DNA of 64,000 nt from Mycobacterium botniense. Its GTDB lineage: Bacteria; Actinomycetota; Actinomycetes; Mycobacteriales; Mycobacteriaceae. Both the position numbers and the translations under genes were made by a program. The notes under the pieces were generated by a model that was not told the origin of the DNA, did not search any database, and saw only the letters and a program-made list of their open reading frames with translations. The DNA lies in assembly GCF_010723305.1 (NCBI RefSeq), contig NZ_BLKW01000002.1, positions 1,736,001 through 1,800,000 on the forward strand, given 5' to 3'. Below are positions 45,273 to 54,052 of this stretch, piece by piece (position 1 is the first letter of the stretch; every line of letters starts with the position of its first letter).

Positions 45273-46490
45273 TCAGCGCTCCTTTCCGTGCCGGGCAGAC
45301 GTGAAGTCACCCTCGTGCCTGGTGTGCCCGCTGAGTTCGGTGCTGCCCATGCTGATCTCCTCGAGCACTTCGTCGGTATGGGCGCCCAATTCCGGGGCCG
45401 GCCCGCTGACTCGGCCCGGGGTGCGCGAAAACCACGTCGGCACACCAGGAAAGCGCAACCTTCCGTGCGGGCTATCGACCGTCTCGAACAGCCCGACAGC
45501 GTTCAGGTGCGGGTTGTCGAACAGCGCGTCGGGTGTGCGGATGGGTGCCGCAGGGATTTCCAGCGTGCGGAACAACGTCAGCCATTCCTCGGTGGTGCGC
45601 TCGCGCATCGTCTGGGCCACCAGACCATATACCGTGTCGATCTGGCGGGCCCGCTGCTCGAGCGTGGCATAGCGATCGCTGGCCCATGGCGGCTGAACGG
45701 CGTCGATGAACGCCGACCAATGCTTGTCGGTGTAGATCAGCGCCGAAATGTAGCCGTCGCTGGTCTGATAGGGGCGACGGTTGGGAGCCAGCGCCCGGGG
45801 ATAGCCGGCCGGTCCGAGGGGCGGCTCAAAAATCGCGCCGTTGGCATGTTCGACCAGCATGAACGACGCCATGGTTTCGAACATCGACACCTCCACCTCT
45901 TGGCCCTCGCCGGTGCGCTCGCGGTGGAACAGCGCCATCATGGTGGCGTAGAGCGCCGTCAGGCCGGCAACCTTGTCGGCCATGATGGTGCCCACGTAGC
46001 TGGCCTCGCCGGTCAGCATCTGTTGGACGGCCGGCAGCCCACATTCGGCCTGGATAGTGTCGTCGTAGGCTGGCAGATCTCGGTCGGGCCCGCGGCGGCT
46101 ATAACCGTAGCAATTGGTGTAGACGATCGCCGGGTTGATCGCGGCGACGTCGTCGTACCCGAAGCCCAGCTTGGCGATTGCTTTGGCCCGCATCGAATGG
46201 ATGAACACATCCGCTGTTTCGATGAGCGCCCGCAGCGCGGCTTTGCCGGTCTCGGAGCGCAGGTCAAGCACGATGCTGCGCTTTCCACGGTTGACATTGA
46301 CGAACACACCACTCATTCCCGGCGCGGGCCCCACCGTGACGTAACGGGTGACATCGCCGCCGGGTGGTTCGATCTTGATCACATCGGCGCCCATGTCGGC
46401 CATGATCTGGGTGCAGTAGGGCCCCATCACCATCGCAGTGAGGTCGAGCACCCGCACGCCCGCCAGCGGGCCGGTGACCGGCCTAGCCAT
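45273..46490 (-). CDS. CaiB/BaiF (type III) CoA transferase
   Basis: 405 residues. N-terminal GPLAGVRVLDLTAMVMGPYC, GADVIKIEPPGGD, NRGKRSIVLDLRS and GEGQEVEVSMFETM are classic for the family, which moves CoA between acids or racemises 2-methylacyl-CoA. It overlaps the upstream SDR by 8 bases and ends 2 bases before the ThDP gene, so the products are likely made together. Probably activates a pathway acid to its CoA ester. Confidence 0.9.
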   Translation of the reverse strand: MARPVTGPLAGVRVLDLTAMVMGPYCTQIMADMGADVIKIEPPGGDVTRYVTVGPAPGMSGVFVNVNRGKRSIVLDLRSETGKAALRALIETADVFIHSMRAKAIAKLGFGYDDVAAINPAIVYTNCYGYSRRGPDRDLPAYDDTIQAECGLPAVQQMLTGEASYVGTIMADKVAGLTALYATMMALFHRERTGEGQEVEVSMFETMASFMLVEHANGAIFEPPLGPAGYPRALAPNRRPYQTSDGYISALIYTDKHWSAFIDAVQPPWASDRYATLEQRARQIDTVYGLVAQTMRERTTEEWLTLFRTLEIPAAPIRTPDALFDNPHLNAVGLFETVDSPHGRLRFPGVPTWFSRTPGRVSGPAPELGAHTDEVLEEISMGSTELSGHTRHEGDFTSARHGKER

Positions 46491-47418
46491 GAGTGGCCCC
46501 GTCGCGGATGTACCGCCTGGCCATCCGGAAACTGTAGTCGATGTGGTCGGCGTGGCCGTTGGGCAAGACCGGGAAAATCACTGGTCCGGCCATGTCACGG
46601 ATCGCATCAATCTGTTCGCCGACGGTCTCGATCGACCATGAATCGCGGTATATGCCAGGAGTTTCAGCGACAACGGCCCGCGCCATCCGGCCAGCGATCG
46701 CGATCAACACCTCGCCGCTGATCGAGCAACATTCGTGGGCGAGCCACCCCACCGCGGGTGCCACCAACTCCGGGCCCCACGGCGGGTAGCCCACGGTGTC
46801 ACGGCCCTGAGCCATTCTCGTCTCCGCTGCAGGCACAATGACGTTGCATTTCACGTTATGCGTGCTGCCTTCCAGTGCCACCACGTGGGACAGGCCGATC
46901 ACTCCGGATTTGGCGGCCGCGTAATTGGCGATACCGTGGTTGCCGTACAGCCCGCCGATTGAGGACGTCAACACGATGCGGCCGTAGCCGGCCTCGCGCA
47001 TGTGCGGAAACGCCGGCCGAACAACATGAAAAGCACCACGCAGGTGGACGTCCAGTACCGCTTCGAAGTCCTCGTAGCTCATTTCTTGTAACGTTGCGCT
47101 GCGGACGTTGCCGGCGTTGTGGATGATGATGTCCAGCCGGCCGTACCGCTCAAGCGCCGCAGCGATGATCGCCGCACCACCGGCTGGGGTCGTCACCGAC
47201 TCGGTGCACGCGACCGCCTCACCGCCTGCCGACTTGATCTCGTGCACCACTTCGTTCGCGGGACCGGGGTCGATCCCGTCACCGGTGAGCGTTCCGCCGG
47301 GATCGTTGACCACGACATTCGCCCCCCGTGCGGCCAGTAACCGGGCATAGGCCCGGCCAAGGCCACGCCCGGCGCCCGTCACGACCGCGACTCGATTGTC
47401 GAATCTCAGCTCAGACAT
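46483..47418 (-). CDS. Short-chain dehydrogenase/reductase (HSD17B4/MFE-2-like)
   Basis: 311 residues. TGAGRGLGRAYA (15-26) followed by VVNDPGGTLTGDG, NAGN, SSIGGLYGNHG and YAAAK. The Asp in VNDPGG and the NHG.ANYAAAK pattern resemble the 3-hydroxyacyl-CoA dehydrogenase unit of peroxisomal-type multifunctional enzymes, so beta-oxidation of a bulky acyl-CoA is plausible. Its ATG directly follows the monooxygenase stop. Confidence 0.87.
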   Translation of the reverse strand: MSELRFDNRVAVVTGAGRGLGRAYARLLAARGANVVVNDPGGTLTGDGIDPGPANEVVHEIKSAGGEAVACTESVTTPAGGAAIIAAALERYGRLDIIIHNAGNVRSATLQEMSYEDFEAVLDVHLRGAFHVVRPAFPHMREAGYGRIVLTSSIGGLYGNHGIANYAAAKSGVIGLSHVVALEGSTHNVKCNVIVPAAETRMAQGRDTVGYPPWGPELVAPAVGWLAHECCSISGEVLIAIAGRMARAVVAETPGIYRDSWSIETVGEQIDAIRDMAGPVIFPVLPNGHADHIDYSFRMARRYIRDGATHG

Positions 47419-49266
47419 TTATGTTCCGAGTTCAAGGCCGTCGAGATCGCCCGTTTTGCGCCATTGTTCGAGCAACTCGCCGAAGGCGTAGAAGCCGGGT
47501 CCGTAAGGTTCGCCGAGGTGGGTACGGATACCTTCGCCACCGCCGCCGCCTTCGTTGTTATAGTAGCCCGGCGTGCAGGTTTGGTCGAATGCCGAAGTGT
47601 CTACAGCGGTTTCGCGGATGACCTGAATCCACTGGTCCTGGGCCCGCTGGCTGGGCTCGACGGTGACGGCGCCGCGTTTCTGGGCTTCGGCGATGATGTA
47701 AGCGATATGCTCGGCCTGCTGCTCGAGCATGGCGGTGGTGTTGGCCGCGACACCGCCCTGGATGAAGCCGGTGTGGAATTGGTTGGGGAACCCGCGGGCC
47801 GTCATGCCGTGCAGCGTCTTGTAACCGTCGCGCCAGTAATCGAAGAGCGACAACCCGCCGCGGCCCTCGATCGTGTCGATCGCGTAGCGGCGGCTGATCT
47901 CCGTGGTGATCTCGAATCCGCTGGCGTAGATAATGCAGTCGGCTTCGTACTCGACTCCTCCGGCAACGACTCCCTTTTCGGTGATCCGTTCCACACCCTT
48001 GGATTCCGACACGTCGACCAGAGTGACATTAGGCCGGTTGAACGTGGGCAGGTAGTCGTCGTTGGAACAAGGCCGTTTGCACAGAAACCGGTAGTAGGGT
48101 TTGAGCGCCTCGGCGGTACGCTTATCCTTGACGATGCTCTCGATGCGGCGCCGCAGCCTTTCCATAACCTTGTAGTCTTCCTCTTCCCGGATCGCCATTA
48201 TCTGTTCCACGGTCAGCGACGCAGGGTCATCCATGGCGGCGATTCGCGCGGTCATGTTGCGGCCCAGCTCAGTCCAGAAATCACAGACCAGGTCCGGCTC
48301 GTCGAACACCACTCCTTCGAACGGGCTCCAGCGGTGGAAATTGCGCTGTCGCTCCTTCTGCCAGCCCGGTTTGAGTGTCTTCACCCATTCAGGATCGGTC
48401 GGTGTATTGCCCCGCGAGTCGACCGATGAAGGCGTGCGTTGGAACACATACAGGTGCTTGGCGTAACGGCCGAGGAACGGGACGATTTGAATGCCGCTGG
48501 CACCCGTGCCGATCAGTGCGACACATTTGTCGGCCAGCTTGTAGAGGCCACCCGTCGAATCCCCGCCGGTGTACTCGTAATCCCAGCGGGACGAATGGAA
48601 CTGGTGACCTTTGAAGTTCTGGATCCCGGGAATGCCGGGAAGTTTAGGTCGGTTGAAGGAGCCATTGGCCATGACGACGAAGCGGGCGCGGATGTCGTCG
48701 TCGCGGTCGGTGCTGATCCGCCAGCGCTTGATTGCTTCGTCCCAGCGCAGCGCGCGCACGGCAGTCGAGAAGATCGCTGAATCATAAAGGCCGAAGTGCT
48801 TTCCGATACGCTGGCAGTGGGCCCTGATCTCTGGGCCGTCGGCGTACTTCTTGGTTGGGATGTAGTCCAGTTCTTCCAACAACGGCATATAGCAATAGGA
48901 GTCGTTATCGCATTGGATGCCGGGGAAACGGTTCCAGTACCAGACGCCGCCGAAGTCTCCCCCCATCTCGATGATGTGCACGTCTTCCACGCCGGCCTTC
49001 TTCAGATAGGCACCGGCCAGCAGACCGGCGATCCCACCGCCCAGGACAGCGACATAGATGTCCTCGCGAATCGGATCGCGCACGACCGGCGGCGTGTACG
49101 GGTCGATCTCGTAGAACTTGGCGAGCTCGCCGGTCAGTTCCAGATATTGCTGAGAACCCTCTGGCCGAAGCCGCTTTTCACGCTCCTGACGGTATTTCTC
49201 CCGCAGCGCATCGATATCGATGTCGTCAGGCGTTTGTGTCGGTTGCTCGCAGTCGGGCGTCGTCAT
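47419..49266 (-). CDS. Type I Baeyer-Villiger monooxygenase (FAD/NADPH)
   Basis: 615 residues from the ATG at 49266 with an AAGGAGC site. First Rossmann motif GGGIAG (76-81), second GTGASG (253-258), and between them the Baeyer-Villiger fingerprint FKGHQFHSSRWD (218-229, FxGxxxHxxxWD). It inserts oxygen beside a ketone to give an ester or lactone. The roughly 70-residue extension before the first Rossmann motif is seen in larger members that accept cyclic or steroid-like ketones. A lactonase-like beta-propeller protein is encoded divergently at 51695. The longer opening to 49680 is a shadow. Confidence 0.92.
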   Translation of the reverse strand: MTTPDCEQPTQTPDDIDIDALREKYRQEREKRLRPEGSQQYLELTGELAKFYEIDPYTPPVVRDPIREDIYVAVLGGGIAGLLAGAYLKKAGVEDVHIIEMGGDFGGVWYWNRFPGIQCDNDSYCYMPLLEELDYIPTKKYADGPEIRAHCQRIGKHFGLYDSAIFSTAVRALRWDEAIKRWRISTDRDDDIRARFVVMANGSFNRPKLPGIPGIQNFKGHQFHSSRWDYEYTGGDSTGGLYKLADKCVALIGTGASGIQIVPFLGRYAKHLYVFQRTPSSVDSRGNTPTDPEWVKTLKPGWQKERQRNFHRWSPFEGVVFDEPDLVCDFWTELGRNMTARIAAMDDPASLTVEQIMAIREEEDYKVMERLRRRIESIVKDKRTAEALKPYYRFLCKRPCSNDDYLPTFNRPNVTLVDVSESKGVERITEKGVVAGGVEYEADCIIYASGFEITTEISRRYAIDTIEGRGGLSLFDYWRDGYKTLHGMTARGFPNQFHTGFIQGGVAANTTAMLEQQAEHIAYIIAEAQKRGAVTVEPSQRAQDQWIQVIRETAVDTSAFDQTCTPGYYNNEGGGGGEGIRTHLGEPYGPGFYAFGELLEQWRKTGDLDGLELGT

Positions 49267-49328
49267 CGGGCGCCGCTCCTTTTCATCGCTCCGCTCTGCA
49301 TCGTCGCCGGGGCGGTCATCCGTTCTCC

Positions 49329-50687
49329 TCACAGCTCGCGCGGTTCGCCGGTTCCCATATATTTCGACAGTTGATAGTGCAGGTTGACGGTGCTGCGTTC
49401 CATATACGGGTTGGGTTTGGTGCCCTTGAAGCCGAGCGATTTCATCCCCTGCTGCACCGCGGCCATATTGGCGAAGTCCTGTGGAAAAACGGTGCGCCAG
49501 CTGGGATCTCCCGGTGGGAGGTACTCCCACTCGGTGTGTGGCTCTTGGCCCTCGGGATAGAGCTCGTAGCAGGAGGCTTCGAAGATGCATTTGTTCGGGT
49601 CGTATCCGTAGGGCCGGGCACTGTAGCACAGCGCGGTGGTCAAGCCTTGGCCGATCTGGAAATTGGGGAATATCTGCCACGCCGTACCGCTGGCGGCCAG
49701 GTGTTCGGGATCGATGGTCGGCCAGATCACCCCGCGGGCAGCGTCGTCGCGGCGCGCGGCCGACAGCCAGTGCTCGAGCACCTGGTCCGCCGGGGTGCCC
49801 TCCGGAAGTTCGTCGACCAGCCTGCGTGCGGCATCCACCAATGTTTTGGTGGTGGTGGCGTCGGTTTCTTCCAGGGTGTAGACCTGCATCTGCGCGGTTG
49901 AGATTCGCGGGTCGGTGCCGGTGCCGAGCCGGATTTTCGACTTGGTTTTTTCCAGATCCTTCGGGGCGTCATAGCCAATGTTGCTATGCCGCCCGTGGAC
50001 TTTGGCCCAGCCGCGAAAGCTGCCGAACTTGTTGAACTGCGGGTGTGTGGTCGCGACGTGGTAGGTCTCGTTGAAGGCCTCCATCGCTACTTTCCAATTG
50101 CACTCAAAATGCAGCCATCTGCGCCACTTGCAACGCATTTTGTCCAACTGAAACGGGTCCAGCATGGTGGCGGCGGGCTCGAGATAATCACGCAACGGCT
50201 CGCAGTCGGGATCCATGTTGATCCACACCCACCCGCCCCAGGTATCGACGTTGACGGGCGCCAGGTGGGTGTTTTCCGGTGTCAGCGCACCCTGCCAGTC
50301 TTGTTTTTCGGGCACATGGGTGCAGCTGCCCTCCAGGTCGTATGTCCACCCGTGGAATCCGCAGACGAACGATTTCTTGCGGCCGCAAGCGTTTTTCGCG
50401 CCCTCAGGGATATCGACCAGACGGCGCCCGCGATGCATGCACACGTTGTGGTGAGCTTTGAATGTGCTGGGCCCGGTGCGCACCACCACGATGGAATCGT
50501 CGAGGATGTCATAGGTCAGGTAGCTGCCCACCTGGGGGAGGTCTTCGACCCGGCCGACCTGCTGCCACACCTTGCGCCACAGTTTGTCGCGCTCGGCGCG
50601 CGCATAATCCTCGGAGAGGTAGGCCTCGACCCCGATTGTGACCGGTGCGGACAGCTGCTCGGCTGCGTGCACTTCGGTGTCGGTCAT
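49329..50687 (-). CDS. Rieske non-heme iron oxygenase, alpha subunit
   Basis: 452 residues. Rieske [2Fe-2S] ligands C83, H85, C109, H112 (CMHRGR and CGFHGW) and the mononuclear-iron site NETYHVATTH with H210 and H215; Glu208 stands where dioxygenases have the bridging Asp. Such proteins hydroxylate or demethylate aromatic or steroid-like substrates and need a ferredoxin/reductase, which is not in this window. Overlaps the upstream SDR by 4 bases. Confidence 0.93.
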   Translation of the reverse strand: MTDTEVHAAEQLSAPVTIGVEAYLSEDYARAERDKLWRKVWQQVGRVEDLPQVGSYLTYDILDDSIVVVRTGPSTFKAHHNVCMHRGRRLVDIPEGAKNACGRKKSFVCGFHGWTYDLEGSCTHVPEKQDWQGALTPENTHLAPVNVDTWGGWVWINMDPDCEPLRDYLEPAATMLDPFQLDKMRCKWRRWLHFECNWKVAMEAFNETYHVATTHPQFNKFGSFRGWAKVHGRHSNIGYDAPKDLEKTKSKIRLGTGTDPRISTAQMQVYTLEETDATTTKTLVDAARRLVDELPEGTPADQVLEHWLSAARRDDAARGVIWPTIDPEHLAASGTAWQIFPNFQIGQGLTTALCYSARPYGYDPNKCIFEASCYELYPEGQEPHTEWEYLPPGDPSWRTVFPQDFANMAAVQQGMKSLGFKGTKPNPYMERSTVNLHYQLSKYMGTGEPREL

Positions 50688-51532
50688 CGCATGCTCCTTA
50701 GCGCCGCTCGGAACGACTCGTCCTTGAGAAACAACGACGTGTTGTCAGCGTCCAAATGGGACCACTTGAGGTCGAGGCCCCCGTCGACCAGCAGGGTCTG
50801 TCCGGTGATGTAGCTGGAAAGATCGGACAACAAAAACAGGATGGCGCCAGCGATCTCCTGCGCACGGCCACGCCGCCCCATCGCGATGGCGCGACGGTCA
50901 CGTTCCGGGTCGTGGTCGACATAGGTGCCCGAGGCCGGTGTCGCGGTGATCCCGGGCGCCACCGCGTTCACCCGGATGTTGTCCAGCGCCAACTCGAGCG
51001 CCATCGTGCGCGTCATCGCCGCCACCGCCGCCTTGGCTGTGCCGTAGGCAATGTGAAATGGTGCGGTGTTCATGCCGCTGATCGAGGACAACGAGACGAT
51101 CGCACCGGGCTTGCCCTGTTTTTTCAGCTCCGCCGCGACCGCCCGGCTCATAAAGAACGCGGTTTCGAGGTTCGCAGTGAACAATTCCCGCCAGTCGCTG
51201 CGGGTCACCCGGGTGGCGGGCATCCAGGTCGAGGGCGCCGCGCCACCGGCGATATTGACCAACCCATAAAGCTCGCCGACGGTGCCCCGCACGCGATCGA
51301 TGACGGTATCGATGCCCTCATCGGTCGACGCGTCGGCGGAGACCGGTATGACGGGAAGGCCTTGCCGGGCCAGGGGAGTGACGTGCTCGTCGAGGTTCGC
51401 GGTGGATCGGCTCACCGCGATCACGGTGGCCCCTGCCGCGGCAGCCATCGACGTCACTGTGGTACCGATGCCGCCGCCACCGGCGCCCGACACCACGACG
51501 ACGCGGCCGTCCAACCTCAACGGATCATGCAT
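50684..51532 (-). CDS. Short-chain dehydrogenase/reductase
   Basis: 282 residues, first gene of the nine-gene minus operon. The cofactor loop SGAGGGGIGTTV has one extra Gly compared with the usual TGxxxGIG. SSISGM and YGTAK give the catalytic Ser, Tyr and Lys. The ATG at 51532 is only 7 bases from the palindrome at 51540-51553, so binding there would block expression. Confidence 0.86.
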   Translation of the reverse strand: MHDPLRLDGRVVVVSGAGGGGIGTTVTSMAAAAGATVIAVSRSTANLDEHVTPLARQGLPVIPVSADASTDEGIDTVIDRVRGTVGELYGLVNIAGGAAPSTWMPATRVTRSDWRELFTANLETAFFMSRAVAAELKKQGKPGAIVSLSSISGMNTAPFHIAYGTAKAAVAAMTRTMALELALDNIRVNAVAPGITATPASGTYVDHDPERDRRAIAMGRRGRAQEIAGAILFLLSDLSSYITGQTLLVDGGLDLKWSHLDADNTSLFLKDESFRAALRSMR

Positions 51533-51539
51533 AGAGCGA

Positions 51540-51553
51540 TTTGTCCGGACAAA
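51540..51553. promoter_or_regulatory. Perfect palindrome, candidate GntR operator
   Basis: TTTGTCCGGACAAA is a perfect 14-base palindrome in the 162-base divergent region. A near copy of its core, TTGTCTGGAC, lies at 51637-51646 (core here TTGTCCGGAC, 51541-51550), 96 bases away and on the side of the plus-strand operon. Two sites flanking a divergent promoter region fit control of both operons by the GntR protein encoded at 53308. Confidence 0.55.
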
Positions 51554-51694
51554 ATATGTTACTCTCCATTTTGTAGAACACTATTCCGCTGAAGCTTAGA
51601 CTGCGTCAAGTGCCGATTATGCTGCTGCCTGAATAGTTGTCTGGACTAGTACATCTGACACCATCGGACGCGCGCATGGAAGGATCCCGCGAGG

Positions 51695-53311
51695 ATGACC
51701 ATGTCACCGGAAACGGGCCGATACGGCGTTATGAGCCCGCCGCAGGTGGCCGAGGGGTGGCGACTCGAGCGGGTCACCGCGCCCAGCCGGCTGTTCGGCG
51801 CCAATGGTCTGTGCGCCGGTCCGGACGATCGCATCTACATCGCGCAGGTAACCGGTAGCCAGATCAGCGCGCTGGATCTGCGCACCGGGGACGTGGGTGT
51901 CGTGAGCCCCAAGGGCGGTGACATCGTTGCGCCCGACGACGTTGCTTTCGACAGCGGCGGCAATCTGTACACCACCGAGGTCATGGACGGCCGGGTGAGT
52001 GTACTGGACCCCAGTGGGCGCCCGCGGGTGCTGCGCGACGATATCCCGGCCGCCAACGGCATCACGTTTCACCAAGGACGGTTATTCATCAGCGAGTGCC
52101 GTGTGGGTGGACGCATCCTCGAAATGGATCTCGGCGGCGGTGAACCCCGCGTGCTGTTGGAGAATGTCCCGCTGCCTAACGCGATGGAGGTCGGCCCCGA
52201 CGGCCTGCTGTACTTCCCGGTGATGGGCGCCAACCAGATCTGGCGCATCGATCTGGATGGTGGCGAACCACAGTGCGTTGCAGGAGATCTCGGTGTCCCA
52301 GATGCGGTGAAGTTCGATTCCGAGGGTTTCATCGTGTCCACCCAGGTGGCCAGCGGGCAGGTGCTGCGCATCGATCCGCGCAGCGGTGAGCGCAGCGTCC
52401 TCGCCGCGCTCAGCCCCGGGCTGGACAACCTCACCTTCGCCGGCGATCGGCTGCTGGTGTCGAACTTCACCGGCGAGATCACCGAGATTCTGCCCAGCGG
52501 TGCGACACGCGCCGTGTTGCCCGGCGGACTGAACTGGCCGCTGGACCTGGCGGTGGGCGATGACGCGAACCTCTACATCGCCGACGGCACGTTCTTCTAC
52601 GTGCGACATCCGGATGCGAGGTTGCACGCGGTCGGGATGTTGTTCTCTCCGGGCTATCCCGGGTTCGTGCGCGGCGTGGCACCGGCCGGCGCCGGGCAGT
52701 TCGTGGTGACGACCTCGGGCGGTCAGGTGGCCCGCTACCGGCCCGCCGCCGGCGAGAGCGAGGTGTTGGTGGATGGATTCGATCAACTCTACGGTGTGGC
52801 AATCGCTTCATCAGGTATCGCGTTCGCCGAACTGGGCACCGGACGGGTGTTGTCGCTGCGCGCAGGCAGGGTCGAGACGCTGGCGTCCGGCCTGCATGAG
52901 CCGGTTGGTGTGGCGATTGCCGCCGACGGCTCTGCTCTGGTCACCGAATCCGGTGCCGGGCGGGTGGTCCGGCTGACCGGCTCACACCCAGAGCCGGTGC
53001 TCGACGAATTAGGCTGCCCCCAAGGTATTCTGGCGACTGACGGTCGGATCTACATCGTCGACGCCAGCGCCAAGGAGTTGATCGAATTCGACCTGGACAC
53101 CGGGGCCCGCCGCACGATTGCCGCCGAGTTGCCGGTCGGAGCGCCGCCCGGTGTGGTGCCCAAACCGCTTAAAGGCTTACCGCCGTTCTCCGGCCCGCAG
53201 GGTCCATTCGCGGGGATCACAGCCGGGCCGGACGGCACCCTGTTTGTCTCCGCCGACGCGGAGGGCAGCGTCCTGGCATTGCACCCACCAGCTGCCGAGG
53301 ATCGCCGGTGA
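51695..53311 (+). CDS. SMP-30/gluconolactonase-like beta-propeller protein
   Basis: 538 residues with repeated blade motifs (NGLCAGPDDRIYIAQ, DDVAFDSGGNLYTTE, NAMEVGPDGLLYFPV, VGVAIAADGSALVTE, AGITAGPDGTLFVSA), enough for two propeller domains or one large one. No signal peptide. Family members are Ca-dependent lactonases or strictosidine-synthase relatives; next to a Baeyer-Villiger enzyme a lactone-opening role is attractive but unproven. First gene of the plus-strand operon. Confidence 0.78.
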   Translation: MTMSPETGRYGVMSPPQVAEGWRLERVTAPSRLFGANGLCAGPDDRIYIAQVTGSQISALDLRTGDVGVVSPKGGDIVAPDDVAFDSGGNLYTTEVMDGRVSVLDPSGRPRVLRDDIPAANGITFHQGRLFISECRVGGRILEMDLGGGEPRVLLENVPLPNAMEVGPDGLLYFPVMGANQIWRIDLDGGEPQCVAGDLGVPDAVKFDSEGFIVSTQVASGQVLRIDPRSGERSVLAALSPGLDNLTFAGDRLLVSNFTGEITEILPSGATRAVLPGGLNWPLDLAVGDDANLYIADGTFFYVRHPDARLHAVGMLFSPGYPGFVRGVAPAGAGQFVVTTSGGQVARYRPAAGESEVLVDGFDQLYGVAIASSGIAFAELGTGRVLSLRAGRVETLASGLHEPVGVAIAADGSALVTESGAGRVVRLTGSHPEPVLDELGCPQGILATDGRIYIVDASAKELIEFDLDTGARRTIAAELPVGAPPGVVPKPLKGLPPFSGPQGPFAGITAGPDGTLFVSADAEGSVLALHPPAAEDRR

Positions 53312-54045
53312 CCGTCAGCCCCACCGACCACCGCTACCTTCAGGTCGCGCGCACGCTGCGCAAGGAGATCGTCGAGGGAATTTACCCCGTAGGCACCCAG
53401 TTGCCCACTGAACATGAACTGTGCCAGCGGTTTAACGTGAGCCGCTACACCGTGCGGGAGGCGCTGCGCCGGCTCAGGGAAGACAACCTCGTCGTCTCGC
53501 GGCCGCGCGCGGGAACACTCGTCGTACCCCGCCCGGCGTCGAATTCGTATGCCCAGGATGTCAAGTCGATCAACGACCTGCTCGCTTTCGCGACCGGCAC
53601 CCAGTTCGCCATCGACTCGACCGCAATGGTGAGCGTCAACGACGATCTCGCCGGGCACACCGGGTTGCCGGTGGGCACCCAGTGGCTGGCCATCCGCGGA
53701 TATCGGCAGGCCGAGGAGGACTCGGCGCCGATCTGCCGCACTGAGTACTACATCAACCGGGCCTTCGCCGCGGTCGGCAGGTTACTGCAACGTCACACCG
53801 GCCCGGCTTTCCCACTGATCGAGGATCTGTTCGGAGTGAGTATCGTCGAGGTGCATCAGGAGATTGGCGCGGTGGTGCTCTCGCCCGGGGTGGCCGATCG
53901 GCTCAGGGTCGAGCCGGGAATCGCGGGGCTAGAGATCCGCCGCACCTACACGACGTCGGAAGGTGAGGTCGCCCAGGTGACGATCAACACGCATCCGTCC
54001 TCGCGTTTCCGGTATTCGATGACGATGCACCGGATCAAAGACTAG
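53308..54045 (+). CDS. GntR-family regulator with UTRA domain (HutC type)
   Basis: 245 residues. N-terminal winged helix (about 10-75: QLPTEHELCQRFNVSRYTVREALRRL) and a C-terminal UTRA effector-binding domain (about 95-240). Overlaps the propeller gene stop (GTGA). Likely represses both divergent operons through the sites at 51540-51553 and 51637-51646; UTRA domains bind small metabolites such as pathway intermediates. Confidence 0.9.
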   Translation: MTVSPTDHRYLQVARTLRKEIVEGIYPVGTQLPTEHELCQRFNVSRYTVREALRRLREDNLVVSRPRAGTLVVPRPASNSYAQDVKSINDLLAFATGTQFAIDSTAMVSVNDDLAGHTGLPVGTQWLAIRGYRQAEEDSAPICRTEYYINRAFAAVGRLLQRHTGPAFPLIEDLFGVSIVEVHQEIGAVVLSPGVADRLRVEPGIAGLEIRRTYTTSEGEVAQVTINTHPSSRFRYSMTMHRIKD

Positions 54046-54052
54046 GTTACCG

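Noticed and set aside
43564..46490. Oxalate degradation pair (oxalyl-CoA decarboxylase plus formyl-CoA transferase)
   Set aside because: The ThDP protein lacks features I associate with Oxc and has an altered metal motif, and the surrounding genes concern ring oxidation; kept only as related chemistry.
51574..51587. Half-match to the KstR motif (TAGAAC followed by a degenerate second half)
   Set aside because: Only one half-site fits TnnAACnnGTTnnA; the second half reads TATTCC, too weak to claim KstR control.
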